Source of the DNA: RGIG8748 sp045539515
GTDB taxonomy: Bacteria; Bacillota; Clostridia; UMGS1810
Direction: 5' to 3'
DNA: 37,907 nucleotides
Assembly (NCBI GenBank): GCA_045539515.1
Contig: JAZQFN010000056.1
Coordinates: 1 to 37,907 of the forward strand
Shown piece by piece: positions 6,959-13,453 of the stretch. The notes below the pieces were generated by a model. It worked only from the letters and a program-made list of their open reading frames with translations, made no database searches and was not told the DNA's origin. Position 1 is the stretch's first letter. Each line of letters opens with the position of its first letter. The translations under genes were made by a program, and so were the position numbers.

Positions 6959-7028
6959 TTGTGCCATTTGTACCGCTTTTCAAAATGGAGTGTAATCCAA
7001 GAATTTGTATTTTTAATAACATAAAAAT

Positions 7029-7068
7029 AACCTCCGAGCCGGTGTTGTCCGTTTCGGAGGTTTTCGTT
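7029..7068. terminator. Terminator between convergent genes
   Basis: A 9-bp perfect stem (AACCTCCGA 7029-7037, TCGGAGGTT 7054-7062) is followed by TTCGTTTT on the plus strand and ATTTTTAT on the minus strand. It sits between the stop of the membrane-protein gene (6958) and the stop of nifU (7074), so it probably serves both. Confidence 0.8.
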
Positions 7069-7073
7069 TTGGT

Positions 7074-7493
7074 TTAGTGACCGCAATGCTCGCAGCATCC
7101 GTCGCACTTCATTACCTTCTTGTCGATTCCGTTTCTGTCGTAGTAGTTCTGTATTGCCGCACTTATTGCTTCTTCGGCAAGTACGGAGCAGTGTACCTTA
7201 ACAGGGGGAAGTCCGTCAAGAGCTTCCATAACGGCTTTGTTTGTAAGGGCAAGGGCTTCGTCGATGGTTTTTCCCTTTACAAGCTCGGTAGCCATAGAGC
7301 TTGTGGCAATAGCTGCACCGCAGCCGAAGGTCTTGAACTTTACATCAACTATTACATCGTCCTCTATCTTCATATACATCTTCATTATGTCGCCGCATTT
7401 GGCGTTACCAACCTGTCCTACAGCGTTGGCATCTTCTATTTCTCCGCAGTTACGGGGATTCTGGAAGTGGTCCATTACTTTTTCAGAATACAT
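7074..7493 (-). CDS. nifU: Iron-sulfur cluster scaffold protein NifU/IscU
   Basis: This 139-residue protein is the scaffold on which [Fe-S] clusters are assembled with sulfur from the cysteine desulfurase encoded next to it. The three conserved cluster-ligand cysteines are present: GNAKCGD (Cys33), FGCGAAIATSS (Cys58) and VHCSVLAEEA (Cys102). The C-terminus adds a cysteine-rich tail, CDGCCEHCGH (Cys130, 133, 134, 137), which is not part of the core fold and may bind metal. The start codon is one base after the nifS stop, so the pair is translationally linked. The gene is the last of a four-gene minus-strand unit. Confidence 0.95.
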   Translation of the reverse strand: MYSEKVMDHFQNPRNCGEIEDANAVGQVGNAKCGDIMKMYMKIEDDVIVDVKFKTFGCGAAIATSSMATELVKGKTIDEALALTNKAVMEALDGLPPVKVHCSVLAEEAISAAIQNYYDRNGIDKKVMKCDGCCEHCGH

Positions 7494-7494
7494 A

Positions 7495-8673
7495 TTATTT
7501 ATCTCCTTTCACACCTTCATAAAGAGGTGACATCATTCTTAATTTTTCTACTGTTTCGCAAAGCTTATCCAGCATATAGTCGATTTCTTCATAAGTATTT
7601 TCGTCACCCAAACTGATTCTTAAAGAACCGTGTGCAGTTGCGTGGTCAAGACCTATGGCAAGAAGCACGTGAGAGGGGTCGAGAGAGCCGGAAGTACAAG
7701 CCGAACCTGAAGACGCTGCAATGCCGTAGCAATCCAGCCACAGAAGCATTCCTTCGCCTTCAATATACTCGAATGAGAAGTTTACATTATTGGGGAGTCT
7801 TTCACTTCTGTGTCCGTTAAGACGGCAGTAGGGGATTCTCTCTTCTATGTTTTTTATAATATAGTCACGCATTTGGGTAAGCTTTGCAGTTTTTTCTTCT
7901 AAGGAATCGGTAGCAAGCTTAAGGGCAGTAGCAAGACCTATGATTCCTGCAAGATTTTCGGTACCTGCTCTTTTATTTCTTTCCTGAGCACCGCCTTCTA
8001 TAAGATTTTCTATAAACACACCTTTGCGAAGGTACAGTGCACCTACACCCTTTGGACCGTTAAACTTGTGAGCAGATATGGAAAGCATATCCACACCCAG
8101 ATCTTTAACATCTATCTTAAGGGCACCTGCCGCCTGTACGGCATCTGTGTGCATAAGTATGCCTTTTTCTTTAGCAATGGCTGCAATTTCCTTAATGGGC
8201 TGAATTGTGCCTATTTCGTTGTTGGCATACATTATTGTAATAAGAATAGTGTTATCCTTAATGGCGTTTTTTACATCTTCGGGGTTTACCATGCCGTACT
8301 TGTCTACGGGAAGATATGTCACCTCAAAACCGTCTTTTTCAAGAGCTTTGCAGGTGTGAAGCACCGCGTGATGCTCTATGGCACTTGTTATAATATGGTT
8401 GCCCTTTGCTCTGTGTCTTCTTGCTGCGCCTTTAATAGCCCAGTTGTCGGACTCGGAACCGGAGGCTGTGTAGTATATTTCGCTGCTTTCGGCGTTGAGG
8501 CATTTTGCAGTTATTTCTCTTGCTTCGTCCAGAGCTGCTTTACATTTTTGACCAAGACTGTATACTGTGGAGGCATTGCCGTAGTTCTCTGTAAAGTAGG
8601 GGAGCATTTCCTTTAATACTTCGTCCTTTACAAAGGTGGTTGCCGCGTGGTCAAGATATATAAATTTGTCCAT
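7495..8673 (-). CDS. nifS: Cysteine desulfurase NifS/IscS
   Basis: This 392-residue PLP enzyme converts cysteine to alanine and passes the sulfur, as an enzyme persulfide, to NifU. The hallmarks are visible: YLDHAATT near the N-terminus, SAIEHHAVL (His100-101), HTDAVQ (Asp177, Gln180), the PLP lysine in SAHKFNGPKG (Lys203) and the active cysteine loop SSGSACTSG (Cys326). The frame opens six codons earlier with TTG at 8691, but AAGGA lies seven bases before the ATG at 8673, so MDKFIYLDH is taken as the true N-terminus. rnhA ends 24 bases upstream and nifU begins one base after the stop. No IscR-type regulator is nearby. Confidence 0.96.
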   Translation of the reverse strand: MDKFIYLDHAATTFVKDEVLKEMLPYFTENYGNASTVYSLGQKCKAALDEAREITAKCLNAESSEIYYTASGSESDNWAIKGAARRHRAKGNHIITSAIEHHAVLHTCKALEKDGFEVTYLPVDKYGMVNPEDVKNAIKDNTILITIMYANNEIGTIQPIKEIAAIAKEKGILMHTDAVQAAGALKIDVKDLGVDMLSISAHKFNGPKGVGALYLRKGVFIENLIEGGAQERNKRAGTENLAGIIGLATALKLATDSLEEKTAKLTQMRDYIIKNIEERIPYCRLNGHRSERLPNNVNFSFEYIEGEGMLLWLDCYGIAASSGSACTSGSLDPSHVLLAIGLDHATAHGSLRISLGDENTYEEIDYMLDKLCETVEKLRMMSPLYEGVKGDK

Positions 8674-8697
8674 TGGTATTCCTTCTTTCAAAAAAAT

Positions 8698-9162
8698 TTA
8701 ATTGTCATATCCTTCGTCTTCAATGAGGTCTTCGGATTTATATGCATTTACCGCAAGGGTGTCGCACCTTTCGTTTTCCGGATGACCGTCGTGACCTTTA
8801 ACCCATATAAAGCTCACCTCATGGCGGTCAAGCTGTGTTAAAAGTCTTACAAGCAAATCTATGTTTTTGGCTTTTTCCTTGCCGGAACGCTTCCAACCGT
8901 TTGCCTGCCATTTCTTTATCCATCCAAGATTTACGGAATCCACCAGATACTTGGAATCGCTGTACAGAGTAACCTTACAGGGCTCTTTTAGCATTTCCAG
9001 AGCTGTTATGGCAGCCAGAAGCTCCATACGGTTGTTGGTGGTACATTCGTAGCCTTGGGATATTTCTCTGATATTTGTGCCGTATTTAAGTATTGCACCA
9101 TAGCCGCCCTTGCCGGGATTTCCGCTGCAGGCGCCGTCGGTAAATATTTCTACAGATTTCAT
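8698..9162 (-). CDS. rnhA: Ribonuclease HI
   Basis: This 154-residue enzyme cleaves the RNA strand of RNA-DNA hybrids. The catalytic carboxylates of the RNase HI fold are in their expected places: IFTDGACSGNPG (Asp9), NNRMELLA (Glu47), LYSDSKYLVD (Asp69) and the final Asp134, preceded by the active-site histidine loop VKGHDGHPENERCD (His124). The length is typical of bacterial RNase HI without an N-terminal hybrid-binding domain. Its ATG overlaps the stop of the yesL-like gene by four bases (ATGA), so the two are coupled. It sits in an operon with nifS and nifU, with no obvious functional link. Confidence 0.96.
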   Translation of the reverse strand: MKSVEIFTDGACSGNPGKGGYGAILKYGTNIREISQGYECTTNNRMELLAAITALEMLKEPCKVTLYSDSKYLVDSVNLGWIKKWQANGWKRSGKEKAKNIDLLVRLLTQLDRHEVSFIWVKGHDGHPENERCDTLAVNAYKSEDLIEDEGYDN

Positions 9163-10010
9163 AACAGACCCAATCTTTCGTCTTCAAAATCTTCCTTTAC
9201 GGTTGCCTTCTGTATCATAAACTTATCTATGGAAGGATATACCGCAAATACTACTATAAATCCGAATAACGCATACCATATAAAGAAGGTGAGTATAAAG
9301 GCGATTATCGGAATGGGTATGAGGAGTATAAGAGCAAATATGAAAACGCACACCGCACTTACAAATATGTTCATGGGAAGCTTTGCAATGGCAAATATAA
9401 GAGCATTTTTGTAGATATCTCTCATTTTAAGCTCAAAGGTTACTATCATTGTGTTTACATAGAACTGCATCCATGTAAATATGATTGTAAAGAGTATCAT
9501 CATATACTTAAGCGCAAAGGATAGTGCACCCATACCCATAAGGTCTGCAGAGTACACATTGTAAGCAAATATAAACACAAAGTAAGCAACCAGAGTTACA
9601 ACACCGTTTTTAACACCGTGCCAATAGTTTGCTTTGGTGTGCTTTATAAAGTCGTGCCAAATCCATGCGTGCTGTCTTCTTTGGATGTTTCTGAGTATGT
9701 AAGTAAAGCCTATGGTAGCAGGAAAGGATACAAATATTGACAACACAAGCAGAACAACACCGAGTATATCTATTTTGTTATGAGTAAAGTTAATTATGAA
9801 TGGTGAGTTTACATCGAAGTTCAATTCGAAGGTAAGCCATAAACCGACCAAAAGCGGAAGCATGGCAACGGAGTAAACTATGTTTGCAAGTACAAGCTTT
9901 GATGCCTGATTCCATACTATTTCAAAAAATTCCCAAATTCGGCGTTTGGATGGAGCATTCTTATCTACACCTTTACCCGGTTTATCATAATTTTTGCTTA
10001 ATAGTCCCAT
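9159..10010 (-). CDS. YesL (DUF624) family membrane protein
   Basis: This 283-residue protein resembles the YesL/DUF624 family of polytopic membrane proteins, which are of uncertain function and are sometimes found near carbohydrate transporters. A basic N-terminal stretch (MGLLSKNYDKPGKGVDKNAPSKRR) precedes about six hydrophobic spans, at roughly 36-60, 80-103, 138-158, 165-190, 205-225 and 228-255. The family-like segments ILRNIQRRQHAWIWHDF and FYVNTMIVTFELKMRDIYKNAL lie between spans. The ATG at 10010 has AAAGGA upstream. It heads the four-gene unit with rnhA, nifS and nifU; the promoter is described separately. Confidence 0.75.
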   Translation of the reverse strand: MGLLSKNYDKPGKGVDKNAPSKRRIWEFFEIVWNQASKLVLANIVYSVAMLPLLVGLWLTFELNFDVNSPFIINFTHNKIDILGVVLLVLSIFVSFPATIGFTYILRNIQRRQHAWIWHDFIKHTKANYWHGVKNGVVTLVAYFVFIFAYNVYSADLMGMGALSFALKYMMILFTIIFTWMQFYVNTMIVTFELKMRDIYKNALIFAIAKLPMNIFVSAVCVFIFALILLIPIPIIAFILTFFIWYALFGFIVVFAVYPSIDKFMIQKATVKEDFEDERLGLL

Positions 10011-10067
10011 AGGTTTGTCCTTTCTTTGATTATAAATGACAAATTGTAAAAATTACATTCACAGTTT

Positions 10068-10095
10068 ATTATATCACAAAATTTCAAAAAATCAA
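10068..10095 (-). promoter_or_regulatory. Promoter of the yesL-rnhA-nifSU unit
   Basis: On the minus strand TTGATT (complement of 10090-10095), a 16-base spacer and TATAAT (complement of 10068-10073) lie about 57 bases before the ATG at 10010. The rest of the intergenic region is very AT-rich, so other -35 choices are possible. Confidence 0.65.
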
Positions 10096-10175
10096 TTTAA
10101 TTCATAAAAAATGTTAAAATGTTTACATCATACTTACAAAATGAATACCTGTTTTTGTCATTATAGGTAAAAAAC

Positions 10176-10204
10176 TTGTATTATCTTTCAATTTATGTTA
10201 TAGT
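10176..10204 (+). promoter_or_regulatory. Promoter of the short-chain reductase gene
   Basis: TTGTAT (10176-10181), a 17-base spacer and TATAGT (10199-10204) predict a start near 10211, about 76 bases before the ATG. An inverted pair, TACCTGTT (10146-10153) and AACAGGTA (10206-10213), brackets this promoter and could be an operator. Confidence 0.65.
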
Positions 10205-10222
10205 GAACAGGTAAATAAAAGT

Positions 10223-10264
10223 CTTTTGATACATTTAAATGACAGCGTATAAATGTATCAAAGG
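10223..10264 (+). promoter_or_regulatory. Long hairpin in the leader of the reductase gene
   Basis: A 15-position stem (10223-10237 with 10250-10264; one T-G wobble, no other mismatch) has the 12-nt loop AATGACAGCGTA. It lies inside the predicted 5' leader and ends eight bases before the AAAGG ribosome site at 10272. It is not followed by a T-run, so it is not a plain terminator. It could act on mRNA stability or translation, or on DNA as an operator. Confidence 0.65.
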
Positions 10265-10286
10265 CCATTTTGAAAGGTTGTTCATT

Positions 10287-11012
10287 ATGAAAACTGTAGT
10301 AGTTACCGGAGCATCCGGAGATATAGGAAAAGAGATTTGCAGAGAGTTTTTAAATAAAAATTATAATGTTGTTGCTTGCTGTTTAAATAATGAAGCATCT
10401 GCAAAGGAGCTTGTGTCCCAATATGGCGGGGACAGAGTTCTTTGCGTAAAGGCGGACATCGGGGTTTGCAATGATGTAAAAAGAATATTCGAAGAAGCAA
10501 ACAAAGCCTTCGGCAGTATAGATGTTGTGGTAAATAACGCTGCCATATCCCTCCACGGGCTCATGCAGGATGCCACAGAGGAAGAACTTAACAGAATAGT
10601 TGATATCAATATAAAAGGAACCTTTTTAATGTGTCGGGAAGCTGTGAAGTATATGATACCAAGCCACCGTGGATGTATAGTAAACATATCCTCAATGTGG
10701 GGCGAAACAGGAGCTTCCTGCGAGGTAATGTATTCTATGACAAAGTCTGCCGTAATAGGTCTTACCAAGGCACTTGCCAAAGAGGTCGGGCCTTCCGGAA
10801 TCCGCGTAAATTGCGTATCTCCCGGGCTTATTGACACCAAAATGAATAGTTGTTATACCCAAGACGACCTTGAAGCTATATGTGAAGAAACTCCGCTTAT
10901 GCGTATAGGTACACCGCTTGATGTGGCAAAGTCGGTTGTATATCTCAGCTCCGATGATGCTTCATTTATAACCGGACAGATTCTTGGGGTAAACGGCGGA
11001 TTTGTAATATAA
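10287..11012 (+). CDS. Short-chain dehydrogenase, probable EF-P 5-aminopentanone reductase (YmfI-like)
   Basis: This 241-residue Rossmann-fold oxidoreductase is of the classical SDR (FabG-like) family. It has the NAD(P)-binding TGASGDIG (7-14), NNAA (83-86), the catalytic Ser136, Tyr149 and Lys153 (Y-x3-K in YSMTK), and the typical C-terminal ASFITGQILGVNGGFVI. The segment NISSMWGETGASCEV and the GVNGGFVI ending are those I associate with the YmfI-type SDRs of Clostridia, which in Bacillus subtilis reduce the 5-aminopentanone modification of elongation factor P. Another 3-oxoacyl-ACP reductase-like role is possible. The frame opens at 10239, inside the leader hairpin; the ATG at 10287 has AAAGG upstream and gives the canonical MKTVVVTGAS start. 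No fatty-acid genes are adjacent. Confidence 0.85.
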   Translation: MKTVVVTGASGDIGKEICREFLNKNYNVVACCLNNEASAKELVSQYGGDRVLCVKADIGVCNDVKRIFEEANKAFGSIDVVVNNAAISLHGLMQDATEEELNRIVDINIKGTFLMCREAVKYMIPSHRGCIVNISSMWGETGASCEVMYSMTKSAVIGLTKALAKEVGPSGIRVNCVSPGLIDTKMNSCYTQDDLEAICEETPLMRIGTPLDVAKSVVYLSSDDASFITGQILGVNGGFVI

Positions 11013-11019
11013 GTTTTAT

Positions 11020-11057
11020 CTTATTTTCACCTTATTTTCACATTTGTAGGGTACAAT
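11020..11057 (+). promoter_or_regulatory. Tandem 11-bp direct repeat and promoter of the response-regulator gene
   Basis: CTTATTTTCAC occurs twice with no gap (11020-11030 and 11031-11041). A -10-like TACAAT (11052-11057) starts ten bases after the second copy, and the -35 position falls inside the repeat, where no good -35 hexamer exists. Tandem 11-bp sites overlapping a poor -35 are the classic arrangement for activation by OmpR/PhoB-family regulators, and the gene driven is such a regulator. Autoregulation is inferred. Confidence 0.6.
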
Positions 11058-11088
11058 TCAGGTATCAAAATGTAAGGAGAAATTCTTT

Positions 11089-11778
11089 ATGAGCAGAATT
11101 CTTGTAGTAGATGATGAAGAAAAAATAAGGGAAGTCATAAGGGAATTTGCAGAATTTGAAGGCTATGAGGTAGAGGAAGCCAAAGATGGTATGGAAGCCG
11201 TTGAAATGTGCAGAAAAAATACCTACGATGTTGTTATACTCGATGTTATGATGCCTCGCATGGATGGCTTTTCTGCCTGTAAGGAGATTAAGAAAATAGG
11301 TGACATACCTGTTCTTATGCTTTCTGCCAGAGGTGAAGAGTATGATAAACTCTTCGGCTTCGAGGTGGGTATAGATGATTATGTGGTAAAGCCTTTTTCA
11401 ACCAAAGAGGTTATGATGCGCATTAATGTTATAATATCCCGCCACAAAAGTGCGCGTAACGATTCAGACGTTATGGACTTCGGCGGTCTTAAGATTAATA
11501 TTGCAGCAAGGGATGTATTTGTAGACGGTGTAAAGGCGGAAATGACGCCAAAGGAATACGACCTTCTTTTCTACCTTGTAAAGAACAGAAATATAGGTAT
11601 GTCCCGAAACAAAATTCTGCAGGATGTGTGGGATTATGACTTTTTCGGCGACGACAGAACCGTTGACACACATATTAAAATGCTCAGGAATAATCTGGGA
11701 AATTACAGGGATTACATAGTTACATTAAGAGGGCTTGGCTATAAGTTTGTACCGCCCGATGATGTAAGAGGTAATTAA
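11089..11778 (+). CDS. OmpR/PhoB-family response regulator
   Basis: This 229-residue DNA-binding response regulator is the output half of the two-component pair with the kinase that starts two bases later. The receiver domain (1-120) shows the acidic pair Asp8-Asp9, phospho-acceptor Asp52 in VVILDVMMPRMDG, Ser79 in MLSA and Lys101 in VVKPF. The C-terminal winged helix (about 130-225) has the family pattern MTPKEYDLLFYLVKNRN and DDRTVDTHIKMLRNNL, ending with VTLRGLGYKF. AAGGAG precedes the ATG at good spacing. Its likely targets are its own promoter (tandem repeat at 11020-11041) and the export operon downstream, since a terminator and a second promoter lie between the two. Confidence 0.95.
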   Translation: MSRILVVDDEEKIREVIREFAEFEGYEVEEAKDGMEAVEMCRKNTYDVVILDVMMPRMDGFSACKEIKKIGDIPVLMLSARGEEYDKLFGFEVGIDDYVVKPFSTKEVMMRINVIISRHKSARNDSDVMDFGGLKINIAARDVFVDGVKAEMTPKEYDLLFYLVKNRNIGMSRNKILQDVWDYDFFGDDRTVDTHIKMLRNNLGNYRDYIVTLRGLGYKFVPPDDVRGN

Positions 11779-11779
11779 T

Positions 11780-13285
11780 ATGAGTAAACTTATTAAAAAA
11801 CCCACTTCTCTAAAGGCTCACCTGTGGCTTTATTTCTGCACCTTTGCAGTAATTATTATGCTTATACTGTGGGTGTTGCAGACTCTTTTTCTCGGTGCAT
11901 TCTACAACAGTATGAAGTTGAACGAACTAAAGAAAACAGCCGACCTTATTCAGGAACAGTACAATATAAACGACGAAGATTTTTATGAATTCTGGTTTCA
12001 GCATTCCTTTGATTCGGGCATTTTTGCACAGATTGTGTTTGAAGACGGCGAATATGTCCGCAATTCATATTATTTCCCTGCCTCACGCTCGTCAGAAGAA
12101 AACGCTGATGCAGAAACAAGAGATGAGAAGTCCGATCCTCTACGTGCAGGCAAAAAGCCTGCTCCCGGCCGCTGGGACAAACACTACGGTAACTATACCG
12201 AAATGATAAATAAGATTCAGCAATCAGGCAGTGGAGAGGTTTCCTACATTGTGGAGGCTGATGGCAGAAGAGGTGCATTTGCAGCATACGGCACTTCGAT
12301 TGGTGAGCTGGAAGGCAAAAAAGTATATCTTCTGTTAATGAGTCCCTTGGAGAGAACCGACACCACAAGAAAGGTACTTCAGACACAGCTTATTATTGCC
12401 AGCGTGATTTCCATTTTACTGGCGCTTGCCATTGCATATTTTATTGCAAGACGTTTTTCAAAACCTGTTGAAAATATAAACAAGAGCGCTAAACTTCTTG
12501 CAAAGGGTAACTATAACGTAAAGTTTGACAACGGAACATACAGAGAACTGGACGAGCTTTCCGATACTCTTAACTATGCCACTACCGAGCTTTCCAAAAC
12601 CGAGGAGCTCAGACGTGACCTCATATCCAATGTAAGTCACGATTTAAGGACACCGCTTACCATTATCAAATCCTATGCAGAGCTTATAAGGGATATTTCC
12701 GGTTCCAATGAAGAAAAGCGCACAAAACACACAGAAGTTATCATTGAGGAGGCAAACAACCTTTCTCTGCTTGTAAACGACATGCTTGATTTGTCAAAAA
12801 TCCAGTCCGGAACACTAAAATTGGAAATGGAAAAGCTTAATTTGAAAACCCTTGTCGAATCAACACTCAGACGCTTTGACTATTATAAAGAAAATCATGG
12901 TTTTAACTTTGTGACAGATATTGACTGTAATGCAATGGTTTATGCCGATATACATCGTATGGAGCAGGTTGTTTATAACCTTATAGCCAACGCTGTTAAT
13001 TATACCGGTGAAGACAAAACAGTAGTTCTTCGTCTTGAGGACTTGGGCGATACAGTCCGTTTTTCCGTAAAAGATACCGGCCGCGGCATTAAGCCGGAGG
13101 AAATAGACCTTGTGTGGGACAGATACTACCGTTCTTCGGAAAAACACACAAGAGAAACTGTGGGTACAGGCATAGGTCTTTCCATAGTTAAAAATGTTTT
13201 GATTAGTCACAATGCACCTTTTGGCGTTATAAGTGATGAGGGCAAGGGCTCCGAGTTCTGGTTTGAACTCAACAAGACGGATTAA
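11780..13285 (+). CDS. Membrane sensor histidine kinase
   Basis: This 501-residue kinase begins one base after the regulator stop. Helix 1 (about 15-40) and helix 2 (about 201-223) bracket a 160-residue extracellular sensor region of no family that I recognise, containing a charged, probably flexible segment (101-140). A HAMP linker (about 224-276) follows, then the HisKA domain with phospho-acceptor His287 in SNVSHDLRTPLT. The HATPase domain follows with N box LIANAVNYT, G1 DTGRGIKPEE and G2 GTGIGLSIVKN. All catalytic motifs are intact. Its position ahead of an export system suggests that it senses envelope stress or an antimicrobial compound, but the signal cannot be read from the sequence. 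Confidence 0.95.
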   Translation: MSKLIKKPTSLKAHLWLYFCTFAVIIMLILWVLQTLFLGAFYNSMKLNELKKTADLIQEQYNINDEDFYEFWFQHSFDSGIFAQIVFEDGEYVRNSYYFPASRSSEENADAETRDEKSDPLRAGKKPAPGRWDKHYGNYTEMINKIQQSGSGEVSYIVEADGRRGAFAAYGTSIGELEGKKVYLLLMSPLERTDTTRKVLQTQLIIASVISILLALAIAYFIARRFSKPVENINKSAKLLAKGNYNVKFDNGTYRELDELSDTLNYATTELSKTEELRRDLISNVSHDLRTPLTIIKSYAELIRDISGSNEEKRTKHTEVIIEEANNLSLLVNDMLDLSKIQSGTLKLEMEKLNLKTLVESTLRRFDYYKENHGFNFVTDIDCNAMVYADIHRMEQVVYNLIANAVNYTGEDKTVVLRLEDLGDTVRFSVKDTGRGIKPEEIDLVWDRYYRSSEKHTRETVGTGIGLSIVKNVLISHNAPFGVISDEGKGSEFWFELNKTD

Positions 13286-13311
13286 TTATTTTATAAGTGT
13301 ATTTAAAGTAT

Positions 13312-13338
13312 GGGCGACCTTAGGGCCGCCCGTTTTTT
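13312..13338 (+). terminator. Terminator after the two-component genes
   Basis: GGGCGACC (13312-13319), loop TTAG and GGCCGCCC (13324-13331) form an eight-position stem with one A/C mismatch, followed by GTTTTTT. It separates the regulatory genes from the export operon. Confidence 0.85.
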
Positions 13339-13367
13339 ATGCTATTTAACTTTACCCAAAATCCAAA

Positions 13368-13422
13368 TTTCACATAATTATCATAATTCAAACATTACCT
13401 TTACAATCATTGTTGCTATAAT
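13368..13422 (+). promoter_or_regulatory. Promoter region of the export operon with half-sites like the regulator's own
   Basis: TATAAT (13417-13422) lies 31 bases before the ATG at 13454; the -35 position (ATTACC) is poor. Upstream, TTTCAC (13368-13373) and TATCAT (13379-13384) repeat with an 11-base period, and CATAATT occurs twice (13373-13379, 13382-13388). TTTCAC with an 11-base period is also the core of the tandem repeat at 11020-11041. Regulation by the adjacent response regulator is inferred. Confidence 0.5.
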
Positions 13423-13453
13423 GATTTTAGAAATTATGAAGGGAGTTTGAATT

